In this document: in pieces, positions 44,459 to 54,013 of the stretch | Layout of the letters: each line of letters begins with the position of its first letter | How positions within the stretch are numbered: the stretch's first letter is position 1 | From: Nitrospinaceae bacterium | Lineage (GTDB): Bacteria; Nitrospinota; Nitrospinia; Nitrospinales; VA-1 | Assembly (NCBI GenBank): GCA_021604505.1 | Contig: BQJC01000001.1 | Span: 1,536,264-1,600,263 of the forward strand | DNA length: 64,000 nucleotides | Direction of reading: 5' to 3' | The notes under the pieces: model-generated | Seen by the model: the letters and a program-made list of their open reading frames with translations, nothing else | Databases searched by the model: none | What the model was told of the DNA's origin: nothing | Position numbers and translations under genes: made by a program

Positions 44459-45178
44459 ATGGCAAGAAATGAAGGTCGGGCCAACAACGAAATGCGGAAG
44501 GTCAAAGTCACCAAAAATTTTATCATTTATCCGGCTGGATCGGTGCTCATTCAAGTGGGAAAAACCAAAGTCAGTTGCGCCGCCACCGTAGAAAATAAAG
44601 TGCCTCCCTTCCTGCGCGACAAAAAAACCGGGTGGGTCACCGCCGAATATTCCATGATGCCGAGCTCCACCCACACGCGAACCACCCGTGAAGCCAGCCG
44701 GGGGAAATTGAGCGGCAGAACCCAGGAAATTCAGCGGCTGATTGGCCGGTCCTTGAGAACCGTGGTGGATCTCGAACAGTTGGGAGAACGTACCGTCTGG
44801 ATCGATTGCGATGTCATTCAGGCAGACGGAGGCACTCGGTGTGCGTCTATCACGGGTGCATTTATCGCGCTTTCCCTGGCCCTGAAAAAATTAAAAAAGG
44901 AAAAAGTGATCGAAACCATCCCCATCAAGGATTACGTGGCGGCCATCAGCGTGGGGATCGCAGGCGGCAACAATATTCTCGATCTCGACTACGATGAAGA
45001 TTCCAGCGCCGCGGTGGATCTGAATATCGTGAAAACCGGTTCCGGAGGGTTCGTTGAGGTTCAGGGAACCGCGGAAAAAGAACCTTTCAGCAACAAACAG
45101 ATGGAGTCCATGCTCTCTTTGGCCGATAAGGGTATCAAAGAACTTATCGCCATCCAGAAGAAGGTACTGGGTGATTAA
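44459..45178 (+). CDS. rph: Ribonuclease PH
   Basis: The 239-residue phosphorolytic exoribonuclease trims tRNA 3' ends. Blocks [53 protein letters not shown] and [18 protein letters not shown] are standard for RNase PH. The length and the start (GGGGAA upstream) are normal. The pentapeptide gene follows in the same direction. Confidence 0.97.
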   Translation: MARNEGRANNEMRKVKVTKNFIIYPAGSVLIQVGKTKVSCAATVENKVPPFLRDKKTGWVTAEYSMMPSSTHTRTTREASRGKLSGRTQEIQRLIGRSLRTVVDLEQLGERTVWIDCDVIQADGGTRCASITGAFIALSLALKKLKKEKVIETIPIKDYVAAISVGIAGGNNILDLDYDEDSSAAVDLNIVKTGSGGFVEVQGTAEKEPFSNKQMESMLSLADKGIKELIAIQKKVLGD

Positions 45179-45248
45179 TGCCTCACCAAAGGGGCTCCTG
45201 ACAAGCAAAGGTCCTGTAATATGGGTCCAAATGCGAGTAAATAAATCT

Positions 45249-45824
45249 ATGAGTGCGCGATTTAACCGCAAAAAGGTCGACCGTAAGAGCTCTGACCGCA
45301 GAAAATCGGATCGCAGAAACTCCGATCGACGGGTTTCTGACAGAAGAGCGTCGGTCCGGGGCACTCCCGATCAGAGGAAGTCTGAACGCAGGAAATCCGG
45401 CAAGAGAAAAGCCGAGCGCAGAAAATCAAACGTAAAAGAAGAAAGATTAACCAAAAACAATCTCAAGGGTAGAAATCTCAGCGGGCTGAAATTCAGCGGA
45501 CTGAATGATCTCAATGGCGTTGATTTGAGCGGCTCCGATCTTAGTTTCGCGAATCTCAGTGGACTGGATTTAAAGAAAACTAATTTTACGGGAGTCAAAC
45601 TCATAGAGGCCGACCTCAGCTGGACAAATTTCGCGGAAGCCAACTTGCTTGACGCCGACCTTTTTCAGGCAAACCTCACCGATGCCGACTTATCGCAGGC
45701 AATCAATATTTCTTGCGCTCAATTGGAGAGAGCCATTCTCAGCAAAGGAACCAAATTGCCTGATGATTTCGAAATAACCTGGATTTCTGACAATGATTTT
45801 GAGTTAAAAACAAAAATTGCATGA
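45249..45824 (+). CDS. Basic-repeat plus pentapeptide-repeat protein
   Basis: The 191-residue product has a first third (about 5-65) that is a degenerate DRRxS-type repeat rich in Arg, Lys, Ser and Asp (KSDRRNSDRRVSDRR). A pentapeptide-repeat domain follows (about 75-165: LSGLKFSGLNDLNGVDLSG, ANLLDADLFQANLTDADL). An in-frame ATG at 45231 is an alternative start; neither has a clear ribosome site. The positive N-terminus could bind nucleic acid or acidic lipid. It lies 70 bases after rph and is probably cotranscribed. Confidence 0.75.
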   Translation: MSARFNRKKVDRKSSDRRKSDRRNSDRRVSDRRASVRGTPDQRKSERRKSGKRKAERRKSNVKEERLTKNNLKGRNLSGLKFSGLNDLNGVDLSGSDLSFANLSGLDLKKTNFTGVKLIEADLSWTNFAEANLLDADLFQANLTDADLSQAINISCAQLERAILSKGTKLPDDFEITWISDNDFELKTKIA

Positions 45825-45907
45825 CAAGCGTGCCTGAGAAAATCAAGTCAATGATCAGCTGACTTCAATCAAAATGGCGGATTTGTCGAAGCCCTGGGAA
45901 CCTGGAA

Positions 45908-48900
45908 TTAAGCACGGTTCCCGGTTTCAGTTCTTGCGCTCAATACCCCGAGCCAGTGAGCGGTAACGCTATAGCACCGGCCCTCTTGCTCTACGAATCC
46001 TTTCACGATAAAGGGGCCACGGTTCTTCAAAATATGACCCACCCGGCGGTAGACTCCCGGGAAAACGGTCACCTCAAACGTGGCCGTTCTATCTTCCAGC
46101 GTCAAAAATTTCATCAATTCATTTTTAGCCGTGCGCGTCCGCTTGTAGGCAACCACCCAGCCGACCAGCGTAACAAACTTACCTGAATACCGGCGAAGAT
46201 CCTTTGCAATGATCGGTTTGCGGCAATCGGCATCGTAAAGGCGCAAGATATGATCAGAGACGGTTAAATCGAGACACTCCAGTTCCGCCCGCAATTTTTC
46301 ATGCAGGGTGTAGTCTTTTTCACACCAGGGCAGAACGTTTGTGCAGGCATCCAGATCATGTTCAGGAAATAAAGTCGTACCTTCTTTTATCGATTTCCGC
46401 CTCGCCGTCCGCAGCTGTAGAAACTCCCACATCAGTTCGAGCCGCGCACTTCGCATGCCATCAAACGCACCGCAATAAATGAGAGTTTCCACTTCACTGT
46501 CATCCATCTCAACCCGCGCTAAAAAATCCCTTAAAGAACGATAAGGCCCTTGCTCCCGGTTTTTCAAAATGGCGCTGATGCTCGCGCGGCTCAGGTTTCT
46601 CACCTGCATGAGCCCCGCCCGAATGGCGTTGCGCCTGTCTTGTCCGATAAATTTTTTCCTGTTCCCCGGCTCCTCGCGAGCAAATTCCGCCGAAAACTCG
46701 TAACGGCTGTGGTTGACGTGGGGCAAAAGAATTTCCAGGCCCATCCGGCGGGCTTCTTCTAAATAGGCTCCGGCGTCGTAAAACCCGCCTCTGTTGGACA
46801 GCACGGCCGCCATGAATTCGGAAGGATAATGCGCTTTCAGGAAGGCGGCCCGGTAGGAAACCAAAGCAAACGAAGCGCTGTGGCCCTTGCAGAAAGCGTA
46901 CCCACCGAAACTCTCCATTTCCCTCCAGATTTCCTCGGACACCGTTTTGCACACACCGTTTTTAAGGGCGCCGGAAAGGAATCGGGCTTTGTAATTTTCC
47001 ATGCTTTCCCAGTCGCGCTTCTTGCTCATGCATTTGCGCAACCCCTCAGCTTCGCTCAAGCTCATTCCAGCGATTGCATTCGCCACCTTGATGACATCTT
47101 CCTGATAAATCATGACTCCATAGGTTTCTCTTAGAATCGGTTCCATCATCGGGTGAAGATACTGGACCGCCTCCTTGCCGTTATGGCGGTCGATGAAAGC
47201 CCTCATCATGCCGCTTTCCGAAACTCCGGGCCGAATGATGGAGCTGGCCGCCGTCAACATTTCGAAAGAGTCCACTTCCAGCTTTTGGAGAAGGTTGCGC
47301 ATTCCGGGGGATTCAATATAAAAACAACCCATGCTGTCGCCGTTTTTGATGAGAGCTTTGGTTTTTTCGTCCTGGGTGGGGTCGATCCGGGAAAAATCAA
47401 GCGCTTTGCCGTAATGCATTTTGACCGCACGAACCGCATCGGCTTCCACCGCCAGTCCCTTTTGAGCGAGCAGGTCAATTTTTAACAGGCCCATATCTTC
47501 GACGGGGTACATATCATATTGAGTGACCACAAACCCCTTGGGAGTTTTCTGAAGAGGAATGAAATTCGTGATGGGTTCAGGGCTCACAACGATGCCCCCG
47601 CAATGAATGGACAGATGACGCGGAAACCCTTCGATCTTTTTTCCCCAGGCGATCATCGACCGGTACGGCTCATCCTCAAGAGGAAGACCGCAGCATTCCG
47701 GCACCTCCGCCCTGGCCTTCTCCAGTTGAGAAAGCCCGGCCGAAAAAGGCAATTGTGAGGTGAACGCGTCGATTTCAGGAACAGAAACGCCAAGGGCCTT
47801 CCCCACTTCCCGAAGAGCCGACCGGCCTCGTAAATGGATATGGGTGGAAATGAGCGCCACGTTTTCGTGGCCATATTTTTGGAACACGTAATCGAGCATT
47901 TCATCGCGCCGGTTCCAGGGAAAGTCGATATCGATGTCCGGGAAATCGACTCGCTTTGGGTTCAAAAACCGCTCGAAGTAAAGGTTGTAGCGAATGGGAT
48001 CGACTTCTGTGATATCCAGCGCCTTGCACACCACGCTGTTGGCGGCGGAGCCTCTGCAAACCATAGGGATTCCCCTCGTTCCCGCCTCCCGAACCACGTC
48101 CCAGACCAGAAGGAAGTAGGACGCAAAGTTCAAATGGTCGATGACGTCCAGTTCGTAGCGAACCCTCTCCTCAACAGCGGAAGTGACCGGATGGTAATGT
48201 TTTTGGATTCCTGCCCAGGCCAGTTTCCGAAGATAGGAAGAGTGATTCTCACCCACAGGGAAATCTTCGAACGGCGGCATTTTCAGTTCGCCGATCGACA
48301 GGGAAACGTCGCATTGTTCGGCGATCAACCGGGTGTTGCGAATGGCTTCCGGGCAATCCGAAAACAACCGCAGCATTTCGCTTTCCGGTTTCAACCATGC
48401 CTCAGGATCGACCACGGCTTCCCTGGCTAAAGAGTGAATGGTAGAGTTTGTTCGTATCGCTGAAAGAAGCCGGTGGACCGGCCAGTCCTGCTCGCGGACA
48501 AAAAAAGCGCGGTTGGTGGCCGCACAGGGCAAACCCTGTGCGCGCGCAAAAGACATCAGCCGGGTGGATCGGCTCCAGGATTCGCCCGCCCGCGTGAGTT
48601 CGGCGTAAATATTCCGGTCTCCCCGCTCTTGAAGAGTGGCTTTGAGGATTTCCTCATTCGGGCAAAGGACAATCACGTGGCCGGTCAATTGCTTTAAACA
48701 GTCCGTCAGGGAAAAGTTTTCCTGCAAATGCCGGTCGCTGACAACCCGGCAGATTTCCCCAAGTCCCGTCCGGTTTTTTGCCAGCAGAACCGCCCGCCGC
48801 CCGTTCAAACCTTCCGGCGCCGCCGGGTTCCCGGTTTCGTTGATCTCCGCTCCGAAGATGGGCCGGATACCCGCCTCCCGGGCGGAGCGGTAAAATTGCA

Positions 48901-49039
48901 CGGCTCCATAAAGACCGTGCGTGTCCGTGAGGGCCAGAGCCGAAAATCCCATTCGGGAAGCAGCCTGCACAAGATCATCGATCCCGTTCGCTCCGGCCAG
49001 AAGGGAATAATTGCTGTGACAATTCAAATGGACATGCAT
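45908..49039 (-). CDS. DNA polymerase III alpha-type subunit, probably error-prone class (DnaE2/ImuC-like)
   Basis: The 1043-residue C-family polymerase has an N-terminal PHP domain (MHVHLNCHSNYSLLAGANG), catalytic Asp motif FPDIDIDFPWNRRDEM (about 366-381), SALREVGKALGVS, a helix-hairpin-helix region and a C-terminal OB fold (VTLVGWVVAYKRTRTAKNE). The length and the GRSALREVGKALG motif fit the shorter DnaE2/ImuC class better than a replicative DnaE of ~1150 residues. The ATG at 49039 is chosen because the PHP domain begins there; the frame is open to 49099. No imuA or imuB gene is adjacent. Confidence 0.85.
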   Translation of the reverse strand: MHVHLNCHSNYSLLAGANGIDDLVQAASRMGFSALALTDTHGLYGAVQFYRSAREAGIRPIFGAEINETGNPAAPEGLNGRRAVLLAKNRTGLGEICRVVSDRHLQENFSLTDCLKQLTGHVIVLCPNEEILKATLQERGDRNIYAELTRAGESWSRSTRLMSFARAQGLPCAATNRAFFVREQDWPVHRLLSAIRTNSTIHSLAREAVVDPEAWLKPESEMLRLFSDCPEAIRNTRLIAEQCDVSLSIGELKMPPFEDFPVGENHSSYLRKLAWAGIQKHYHPVTSAVEERVRYELDVIDHLNFASYFLLVWDVVREAGTRGIPMVCRGSAANSVVCKALDITEVDPIRYNLYFERFLNPKRVDFPDIDIDFPWNRRDEMLDYVFQKYGHENVALISTHIHLRGRSALREVGKALGVSVPEIDAFTSQLPFSAGLSQLEKARAEVPECCGLPLEDEPYRSMIAWGKKIEGFPRHLSIHCGGIVVSPEPITNFIPLQKTPKGFVVTQYDMYPVEDMGLLKIDLLAQKGLAVEADAVRAVKMHYGKALDFSRIDPTQDEKTKALIKNGDSMGCFYIESPGMRNLLQKLEVDSFEMLTAASSIIRPGVSESGMMRAFIDRHNGKEAVQYLHPMMEPILRETYGVMIYQEDVIKVANAIAGMSLSEAEGLRKCMSKKRDWESMENYKARFLSGALKNGVCKTVSEEIWREMESFGGYAFCKGHSASFALVSYRAAFLKAHYPSEFMAAVLSNRGGFYDAGAYLEEARRMGLEILLPHVNHSRYEFSAEFAREEPGNRKKFIGQDRRNAIRAGLMQVRNLSRASISAILKNREQGPYRSLRDFLARVEMDDSEVETLIYCGAFDGMRSARLELMWEFLQLRTARRKSIKEGTTLFPEHDLDACTNVLPWCEKDYTLHEKLRAELECLDLTVSDHILRLYDADCRKPIIAKDLRRYSGKFVTLVGWVVAYKRTRTAKNELMKFLTLEDRTATFEVTVFPGVYRRVGHILKNRGPFIVKGFVEQEGRCYSVTAHWLGVLSARTETGNRA

Positions 49040-49173
49040 AGGCGAATAAAAAACGAAAATATAAAACATCAAAATAACAGACTGGCTTCGGATCTGCAAG
49101 CGGATTTTATCCGAAAAAGATCAAATTTCAGCTATTCACCAGATGGTTCAAACAAAACGGCAGGCCAAGGAAA

Positions 49174-49827
49174 TCAGCGGTGTTTCTCCACCCCGTTTTT
49201 TTCGCATTGCTCGGACACACAGCACTGACTGCAGAAAGGTGAAAGCGGTTTGCAACAGTTTTGCCCGAAAGTGACCAAAAGGTCGTTGTATTCCATCCAG
49301 TACTTTTTAGGAAGTTTTTCCCGCAGCGCCATTTCGGTTGCGTCAGGAGATTTCGTCGCCACATAGCCCCAGCGGTTGGATATCCGGTGCACATGGGTGT
49401 CGACGCAGATGCCCATTTTCCCGTGCCCCAGAATCAGGGTCAGATTGGCGGTTTTTCGCCCCACTCCTTTTAAGGCAAGCAATCCATCCAGGGTATCGGG
49501 AACCGCGCCGCCGTAATGGTCGATCAGTTCACGGCTCAAATCGAGAAGGGTTTGCGCCTTATTCCGGTAAAAGGCGGCGGGATAAATCGCTTTTTCGATT
49601 TGTCCCGCTTTCAGGGTCAGCAATTTCTGCGGGCTGTCCGCCTGGGCGTACAAGCGTTCCGAGGCGGCGTCCGTCACTTCATCGCGGGTGCGCAAACTGA
49701 GAATACAACTGACCAGCACCCGAAACGGCTCCTTCCTCCGGCTGATTTCGGTCACCACCGGGGTTTTCCAATGAACCGCCGCGCGTTTGATTCTTCGAAT
49801 CACAACGGAAATTTGCTTATTATCCAC
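49174..49827 (-). CDS. nth: Endonuclease III (DNA glycosylase/AP lyase)
   Basis: The 217-residue base-excision enzyme acts on oxidised pyrimidines. The helix-hairpin-helix with catalytic Lys is LKGVGRKTA, the catalytic Asp lies in GICVDTHVHRISNR, and the four-Cys iron-sulfur cluster is formed by CCKPLSPFCSQCCVSEQC near the C-terminus. The N-terminus is slightly divergent. It lies upstream of the DnaE-type gene on the same strand, a plausible repair pairing. Confidence 0.95.
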   Translation of the reverse strand: MDNKQISVVIRRIKRAAVHWKTPVVTEISRRKEPFRVLVSCILSLRTRDEVTDAASERLYAQADSPQKLLTLKAGQIEKAIYPAAFYRNKAQTLLDLSRELIDHYGGAVPDTLDGLLALKGVGRKTANLTLILGHGKMGICVDTHVHRISNRWGYVATKSPDATEMALREKLPKKYWMEYNDLLVTFGQNCCKPLSPFCSQCCVSEQCEKNGVEKHR

Positions 49828-49890
49828 CTTCAGCTCCTGAACCGCCTGGGGGTGGGATCAACGGTTCCTAAAGGATCAATCGAATCTGAT

Positions 49891-50292
49891 TTAAAACTGG
49901 AACCGGAAGAGCGTGGGCGGTTTGGGGTTGGCGTTTTTATCGGCACCTGAGGTGTAAGGGTCCCAGGTTTCCCCCTCTTTTCTGGGATCGTAAAAATAAG
50001 GTTTGAAACGCTTCCTCTCAATCCTGCTTTTGTTTTCCTTTTTATCCGAGTCTTTCTCCTCCCGCCAGCGGTTTTCAGGTTCCCTGGGCTTTCTCCAGTC
50101 ACTGGAACGACCCAGGAGCTGATCGGAAAGAGAATCTCTGCGATCATTATCTATTCTCGGCAACGGCGGCGCCGCTGAAACGGTTGCATTGACCCATGCC
50201 CAAAACACAAGAAACGTAACCGAAAAAAGGGCCGTCAGAAACGAGGAGGAATTTTTTGCCCCGATATTTATTGAATAAATTTCTGTCGCCAT
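49891..50292 (-). CDS. Small exported or anchored Lys/Arg-rich protein
   Basis: The 133-residue product has an N-terminal hydrophobic segment (ALFSVTFLVFWAWVNATVS) followed by a Pro/Arg/Lys-rich tail (SSDWRKPREPENRW, KPYFYDPRKEGETWDPY). The ATG at 50292 overlaps the end of the solute-binding gene by 25 bases; the frame extends to a TTG at 50310. It is not recognised. A competing frame over 49830-50147 is less convincing because it lacks a signal or ordered hydrophobic pattern. Confidence 0.5.
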   Translation of the reverse strand: MATEIYSINIGAKNSSSFLTALFSVTFLVFWAWVNATVSAAPPLPRIDNDRRDSLSDQLLGRSSDWRKPREPENRWREEKDSDKKENKSRIERKRFKPYFYDPRKEGETWDPYTSGADKNANPKPPTLFRFQF

Positions 50293-51092
50293 TTCAAGGA
50301 AGTGAACCAAAAATCGTGAATGGATTTTAACCAGGTGTCGGTTTCCCGGGCAATGATCCAGGAGTTGAGAAAATTTAGAAAATCCGGGTCGCCCTTTTTA
50401 ATGGCAAATCCCGCCTTTGTCGTCAGGAGCGGTTTCGATAAAGGCACGTCGATTTTATCCGGATGCTCCAAAGCCAAAAATTGCGGGATCGGTTTGGATT
50501 CGAGATAAACATGGATCTTTCCGGAAATAAGATCGGCTTTGACCTCTTCCGAGGTTTTGTAAGTCTTTAATAAAGCTTTTTCAAAAACCTTTCGTGCGAG
50601 ATCTTCCGCCACGGTTTTAGCCACCACCCCGATTTTAATTTTCTTCTGATTGATTTCTTTCAGGCTCTTGATGTCTTTCGTGAGCGCCAGATTGGTCGCC
50701 AGATTGACTCCCGCGGTTGCATAGGGCTGACTGAAGTTGACCTTTAACGCCCTATAAGGGGTGATGGCCATGCCTGCGATGATGATATCAATCTCATCGT
50801 TCAGCAGAGCCGGGATCAACCTGTCCCAATCGTGCGGAACGAAACGCGCCGTCAGACCCATGTCCTTGGCAAGCTTTTTCGCCACATCGATCTCAAACCC
50901 CGCAAGTTCCCCTTTTTTGTCTTTAAAAACCCAGGGAGTGAAAAAAGAGACCCCGACTCGCAGGGTTCCGGTTTTCAGGATTTTCTGAAAGTTCGCCGAT
51001 GAATCCGCTTCAGCCGATCGGACAGGTTGCCAGGGGATCACAGCCAGGAAAAAAGCAATAAAAAATACAACAAGATTTCGATTCACATTCAT
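50268..51092 (-). CDS. Periplasmic amino-acid-type solute-binding protein
   Basis: The 274-residue product has a signal peptide (ending VRSA) and a family 3 solute-binding fold: ILKTGTLRVGVSFFTPWV, GELAGFEIDVAKKLAKDM, ALLNDEIDIIIAGMAITPYRA, VNFSQPYATAG and SKPLLTTKAGFAIKKGD. It probably binds a polar amino acid. No ABC permease or ATPase is adjacent, so it may serve an orphan transporter or a sensory role. Confidence 0.9.
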   Translation of the reverse strand: MNVNRNLVVFFIAFFLAVIPWQPVRSAEADSSANFQKILKTGTLRVGVSFFTPWVFKDKKGELAGFEIDVAKKLAKDMGLTARFVPHDWDRLIPALLNDEIDIIIAGMAITPYRALKVNFSQPYATAGVNLATNLALTKDIKSLKEINQKKIKIGVVAKTVAEDLARKVFEKALLKTYKTSEEVKADLISGKIHVYLESKPIPQFLALEHPDKIDVPLSKPLLTTKAGFAIKKGDPDFLNFLNSWIIARETDTWLKSIHDFWFTSLKWRQKFIQ

Positions 51093-51200
51093 GATGACTT
51101 TTGTTTAGGTGGATAGGGTTGAATGGAAAAAGATAGCATGCTCCAAACAATTTTTCGCTTTATTTTTTACAGTTCACAGTTGGTTTTTTAATCCGTTGCT

Positions 51201-51980
51201 CTATAAGACCATGACTCCGCGCATCGACACGCCTTTCGGCACCATTCCTTCGACGGGAAAGGTGACCCTCTCATCTTTTTCCTGCAAGGCAACGGTATAA
51301 ATCAGTGGAATGAAATGCTCTGATGTCGGGGCGGATAGACGAGCAATCTCACCCAAAGATTCATAATTAATGATTCCTTGATGATCTCCCTTTAAGAGGA
51401 ATTGCTTGATTTGTTCATCAAACTCGACTGCCCAATCCGCGGGCTTATCTTTAGGATCAAAACTCATCTGGCTGAGATTATGCACGATGTTTCCACTGCC
51501 CAGAATCAAAACGCCTTCGTCCCTCAAAGGTTTTAACTGCCTGCCGATTTCATAATGATCTTTTGGAGTCAATCCTCGGTCAAGACTCAACTGAAGAACA
51601 GGAATATCCGCAATTGGATACATTTTGATCAACACCGCCCAGGTTCCATGATCCAGCCCCCACTTGTGGTCCAAACCCACTTCGGTCTCGGTGACCAGGG
51701 ATTGAATCCTTTCAGCAAGCTCAAGATTTCCTTTTGCCGGATATTGAATATCATACAAAGGCTGTGGAAAATTCCCGAAATCGTGAATCGTGCGCGGATG
51801 CTCCATTCCGGTCACAAAGGTTCCGCTCGTTTCCCAGTGGGCGGAAATCGATAATATCGCTTTCGGCCTGGGAAGACTTTTTCCTAAAATTTCCCATCGT
51901 TTTGCGAACGGATTTTCTTCGATCACATACATGGGGCTTCCATGCCCCAGAAAAAGCGCCGGCATTTTGTAATTAGACAT
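51201..51980 (-). CDS. Class III extradiol dioxygenase, DODA/YgiD-like
   Basis: The 259-residue product starts MSNYKMPALFLGHGSPM, the N-terminus of YgiD-type DOPA-dioxygenases. Metal-ligand His are in LGHGSPM, SISAHWET and SEHFIPL. The frame is open to 51998; the ATG at 51980 is chosen because it gives the family start. It would cleave a catechol next to its hydroxyls. It is the last gene of the cluster driven from the sigma-54 promoter near 54720. Confidence 0.88.
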   Translation of the reverse strand: MSNYKMPALFLGHGSPMYVIEENPFAKRWEILGKSLPRPKAILSISAHWETSGTFVTGMEHPRTIHDFGNFPQPLYDIQYPAKGNLELAERIQSLVTETEVGLDHKWGLDHGTWAVLIKMYPIADIPVLQLSLDRGLTPKDHYEIGRQLKPLRDEGVLILGSGNIVHNLSQMSFDPKDKPADWAVEFDEQIKQFLLKGDHQGIINYESLGEIARLSAPTSEHFIPLIYTVALQEKDERVTFPVEGMVPKGVSMRGVMVL

Positions 51981-52002
51981 GTGCGTTTCCATCCTCAAGT
52001 TA

Positions 52003-52560
52003 TTATTTATCTGACTTCAAAAAGGACATTCTTTCGATGAATTTGTCCTTCGAATCAAAATGACGTCTCAGGATCAATGCGACGTGGGCGGCGACGAACC
52101 CAACGATCAAGAACGCTGTGATCCTGTGGATGTATTTTCCAATGCTGGATAACAGGTCGCTTTTTCCTATCAGGTCGGGAATTTGGAACAGCCCGAAAAA
52201 TTTAAAGCCGTGCCCTCCGGCCAAAGAAAAAATGTATCCGCTCAACGGCATCACAATCATGACCGTGTACAATCCAATTTCCGTAAAATGAAAAGCCTTC
52301 TTTTCAAACTCCGTCATCGATTCCGGCCAGGCAGGCAAAGGAGTGAGTTTCCTCCACGTCAGTCGGGCAACAGCTAAAAAGAAAAACAGGACTCCCATGG
52401 ATTTATGAATCGTAAATAAATCCTTGGGGTGATACTCCTTGGTGGCCACTCCATACATAATGATGGCGATTACAAATTCAAATAGAATGATAAGAAAAAT
52501 AGTCCAGTGAAAAAATTTTGCCATTGTTCCAAATTCTTTGGGTGCGTTCGGATTTTCCAT
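52003..52560 (-). CDS. Cytochrome b561 (YceJ-like)
   Basis: The 185-residue inner-membrane di-heme cytochrome has four helices with candidate heme His in AKFFHWTIFLII, FTIHKSMGVLFF, GKYIHRITAFL and VAAHVALILRRHF. It moves electrons between the quinone pool and the periplasm. It sits 35 bases after the dioxygenase-like gene and 22 before the YgiD-like gene, which suggests an electron path for the oxidative genes. Confidence 0.9.
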   Translation of the reverse strand: MENPNAPKEFGTMAKFFHWTIFLIILFEFVIAIIMYGVATKEYHPKDLFTIHKSMGVLFFFLAVARLTWRKLTPLPAWPESMTEFEKKAFHFTEIGLYTVMIVMPLSGYIFSLAGGHGFKFFGLFQIPDLIGKSDLLSSIGKYIHRITAFLIVGFVAAHVALILRRHFDSKDKFIERMSFLKSDK

Positions 52561-52595
52561 TTTATGAACCTTTCAGCGGTTAAAATTTTGCTTTC

Positions 52596-53411
52596 CTAAA
52601 AAGTCAGAACAAAATCATAATGGCCCACTAATCCATCGCGGATTTTCCCCGAAGCGTCGGGCTTAAACTCGACGATCAAGTTCTCCTGTTCCTCAGTCGT
52701 AAGACGTTTATCTCTCAGGATTTTATCTTTGGCGTTCAACTGCTGAATCAAATCATTCCCTTTAAGCCGATCGCCTTTAAAGTACAGTTGAGTGACAAGT
52801 TGCGGAATAGCAGGGGCGGTGACCATGAAATGCAGATGGGGCGGACGGTACCAGCCATTTTCGATATCGACGGGATAAAACCCGGGAACGATGGTCTTGA
52901 ACCAGTAATTACCCTCTTTATCCGTGATGCAACGGCCCCAGTATTGAAAGTTTTCATCGTGAGCCCTTTCAATCCACTCCCCGGTTTCGGGATGTTTGAA
53001 TCGCGTCGCTTCAAGGTCTCCCCTGTGGTTGTAGCGCCCTGTGTGGGATGCATTCCATAGGAGGATGACGGCTCCCGGCTGGGATTCAAACTTCCCTCCC
53101 CTGTTAAAAAGCACCTTTCCCTTTACATAAACGACCTGGCCCTGGGCTTTTCCCTTGTTCCCATTAATAAAAGTGAGATCGTTGTCGTTGGCTTCACTGA
53201 TGGGAAGCCGGAAGTCAAGGTTTTCCCGAATCTCGTGAACCGGATCCCCGTGGTCGGGGAAAAATGGCCCGAGGGTTTGTCGCGGAGTGTTCAGTTTTAA
53301 CATTTGACCAAAAGCCGAACCTGTCGCAAGTGTTCCTGCAACCGTTCCCAATGCGGTCAAGCCGGTCTTTAAAAAATTACGCCGGGAAAATAAATCCATT
53401 TTATTTTTCAC
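52596..53411 (-). CDS. Intradiol dioxygenase-like protein with Tat-type signal
   Basis: The 271-residue product has an N-terminal SRRNFLKTG Tat-like motif and hydrophobic stretch, then an intradiol ring-cleavage fold related to protocatechuate 3,4-dioxygenase: GPFFPDHGDPV, GRYNHRGD (Tyr), VPGFYPV (Tyr) and RPPHLHF (two His). The non-heme Fe(III) ligands Tyr, Tyr, His, His are all present, so it is probably catalytic. The start is a GTG preceded by GGAGG at 5 bases. Periplasmic location with cytochrome b561 next to it is notable. Confidence 0.88.
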   Translation of the reverse strand: MKNKMDLFSRRNFLKTGLTALGTVAGTLATGSAFGQMLKLNTPRQTLGPFFPDHGDPVHEIRENLDFRLPISEANDNDLTFINGNKGKAQGQVVYVKGKVLFNRGGKFESQPGAVILLWNASHTGRYNHRGDLEATRFKHPETGEWIERAHDENFQYWGRCITDKEGNYWFKTIVPGFYPVDIENGWYRPPHLHFMVTAPAIPQLVTQLYFKGDRLKGNDLIQQLNAKDKILRDKRLTTEEQENLIVEFKPDASGKIRDGLVGHYDFVLTF

Positions 53412-53430
53412 GATAGCCTCCGTTATATTT

Positions 53431-53937
53431 TTATTGAGTAGAAACAGCCTGGTTGCCCGCAGCCGGGTTTAAATTTCTTTTTTTTGAAAGAAATTTAGAA
53501 ATCCATTGATCGACAGAAAACTTCCCACCCCCGGCGATCATCAACACGATGGCCATCCCAAGCACCAGAATGTGGAACTCGAAACCCTCTCCGGCCTGTT
53601 TGCCGGACCAGTTCATGAAAAAGCCGTTGCTTGCATGGACGGTAGCCACTGCGCCCCCCATAATGGCGGCGATACCGAAAGAGCTCAACCGCGTGAGAAA
53701 ACCGGTGATGAGCCCCAGCGAGCCTAAAAATTCTCCGGCGATGACCATCATTGCGATGACGGCGGGCAGTCCCATCTGCTGAGTGAAAAATCCCATCGTG
53801 CCTTCGAAGCCGTGTCCGCCGAACCAGCCAAACACTTTTTGCGCCCCGTGCGGAAACATCACAATACCGAGGGCGAGGCGAAGAATTAAAGGGTTATAGG
53901 AATCCTCTGTTTTGAGGGCTATTTTTAAAGCATCCAT
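53431..53937 (-). CDS. DoxX-family membrane protein
   Basis: The 168-residue product has four membrane helices and DoxX blocks LILRLALGIVMFPHGAQKVFG, FTQQMGLPAVIAMMVIAGEF and GLITGFLTRLSSFGIAA. It is quinone-associated in characterised relatives. The ATG at 53937 is preceded by AAGGAG; the frame extends to 53961. It is followed 19 bases later by the dioxygenase-like gene. Confidence 0.88.
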   Translation of the reverse strand: MDALKIALKTEDSYNPLILRLALGIVMFPHGAQKVFGWFGGHGFEGTMGFFTQQMGLPAVIAMMVIAGEFLGSLGLITGFLTRLSSFGIAAIMGGAVATVHASNGFFMNWSGKQAGEGFEFHILVLGMAIVLMIAGGGKFSVDQWISKFLSKKRNLNPAAGNQAVSTQ

Positions 53938-54013
53938 TGTTTTAGTCTCCTTGTATTTCAAATTACTGAATCAGCTTATTCAATTCGTTGGACAGACTCT
54001 TCTCACATTGCCG

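Noticed and set aside
45253..45435. Near-tandem DNA repeat that could suggest a CRISPR-like array
   Set aside because: The units are degenerate codons of a DRRxS protein repeat with no constant repeat or spacers.
49830..50147. Alternative minus-strand frame of 105 codons overlapping the small exported protein
   Set aside because: No signal or hydrophobic pattern; the other frame has an N-terminal hydrophobic segment and is preferred.
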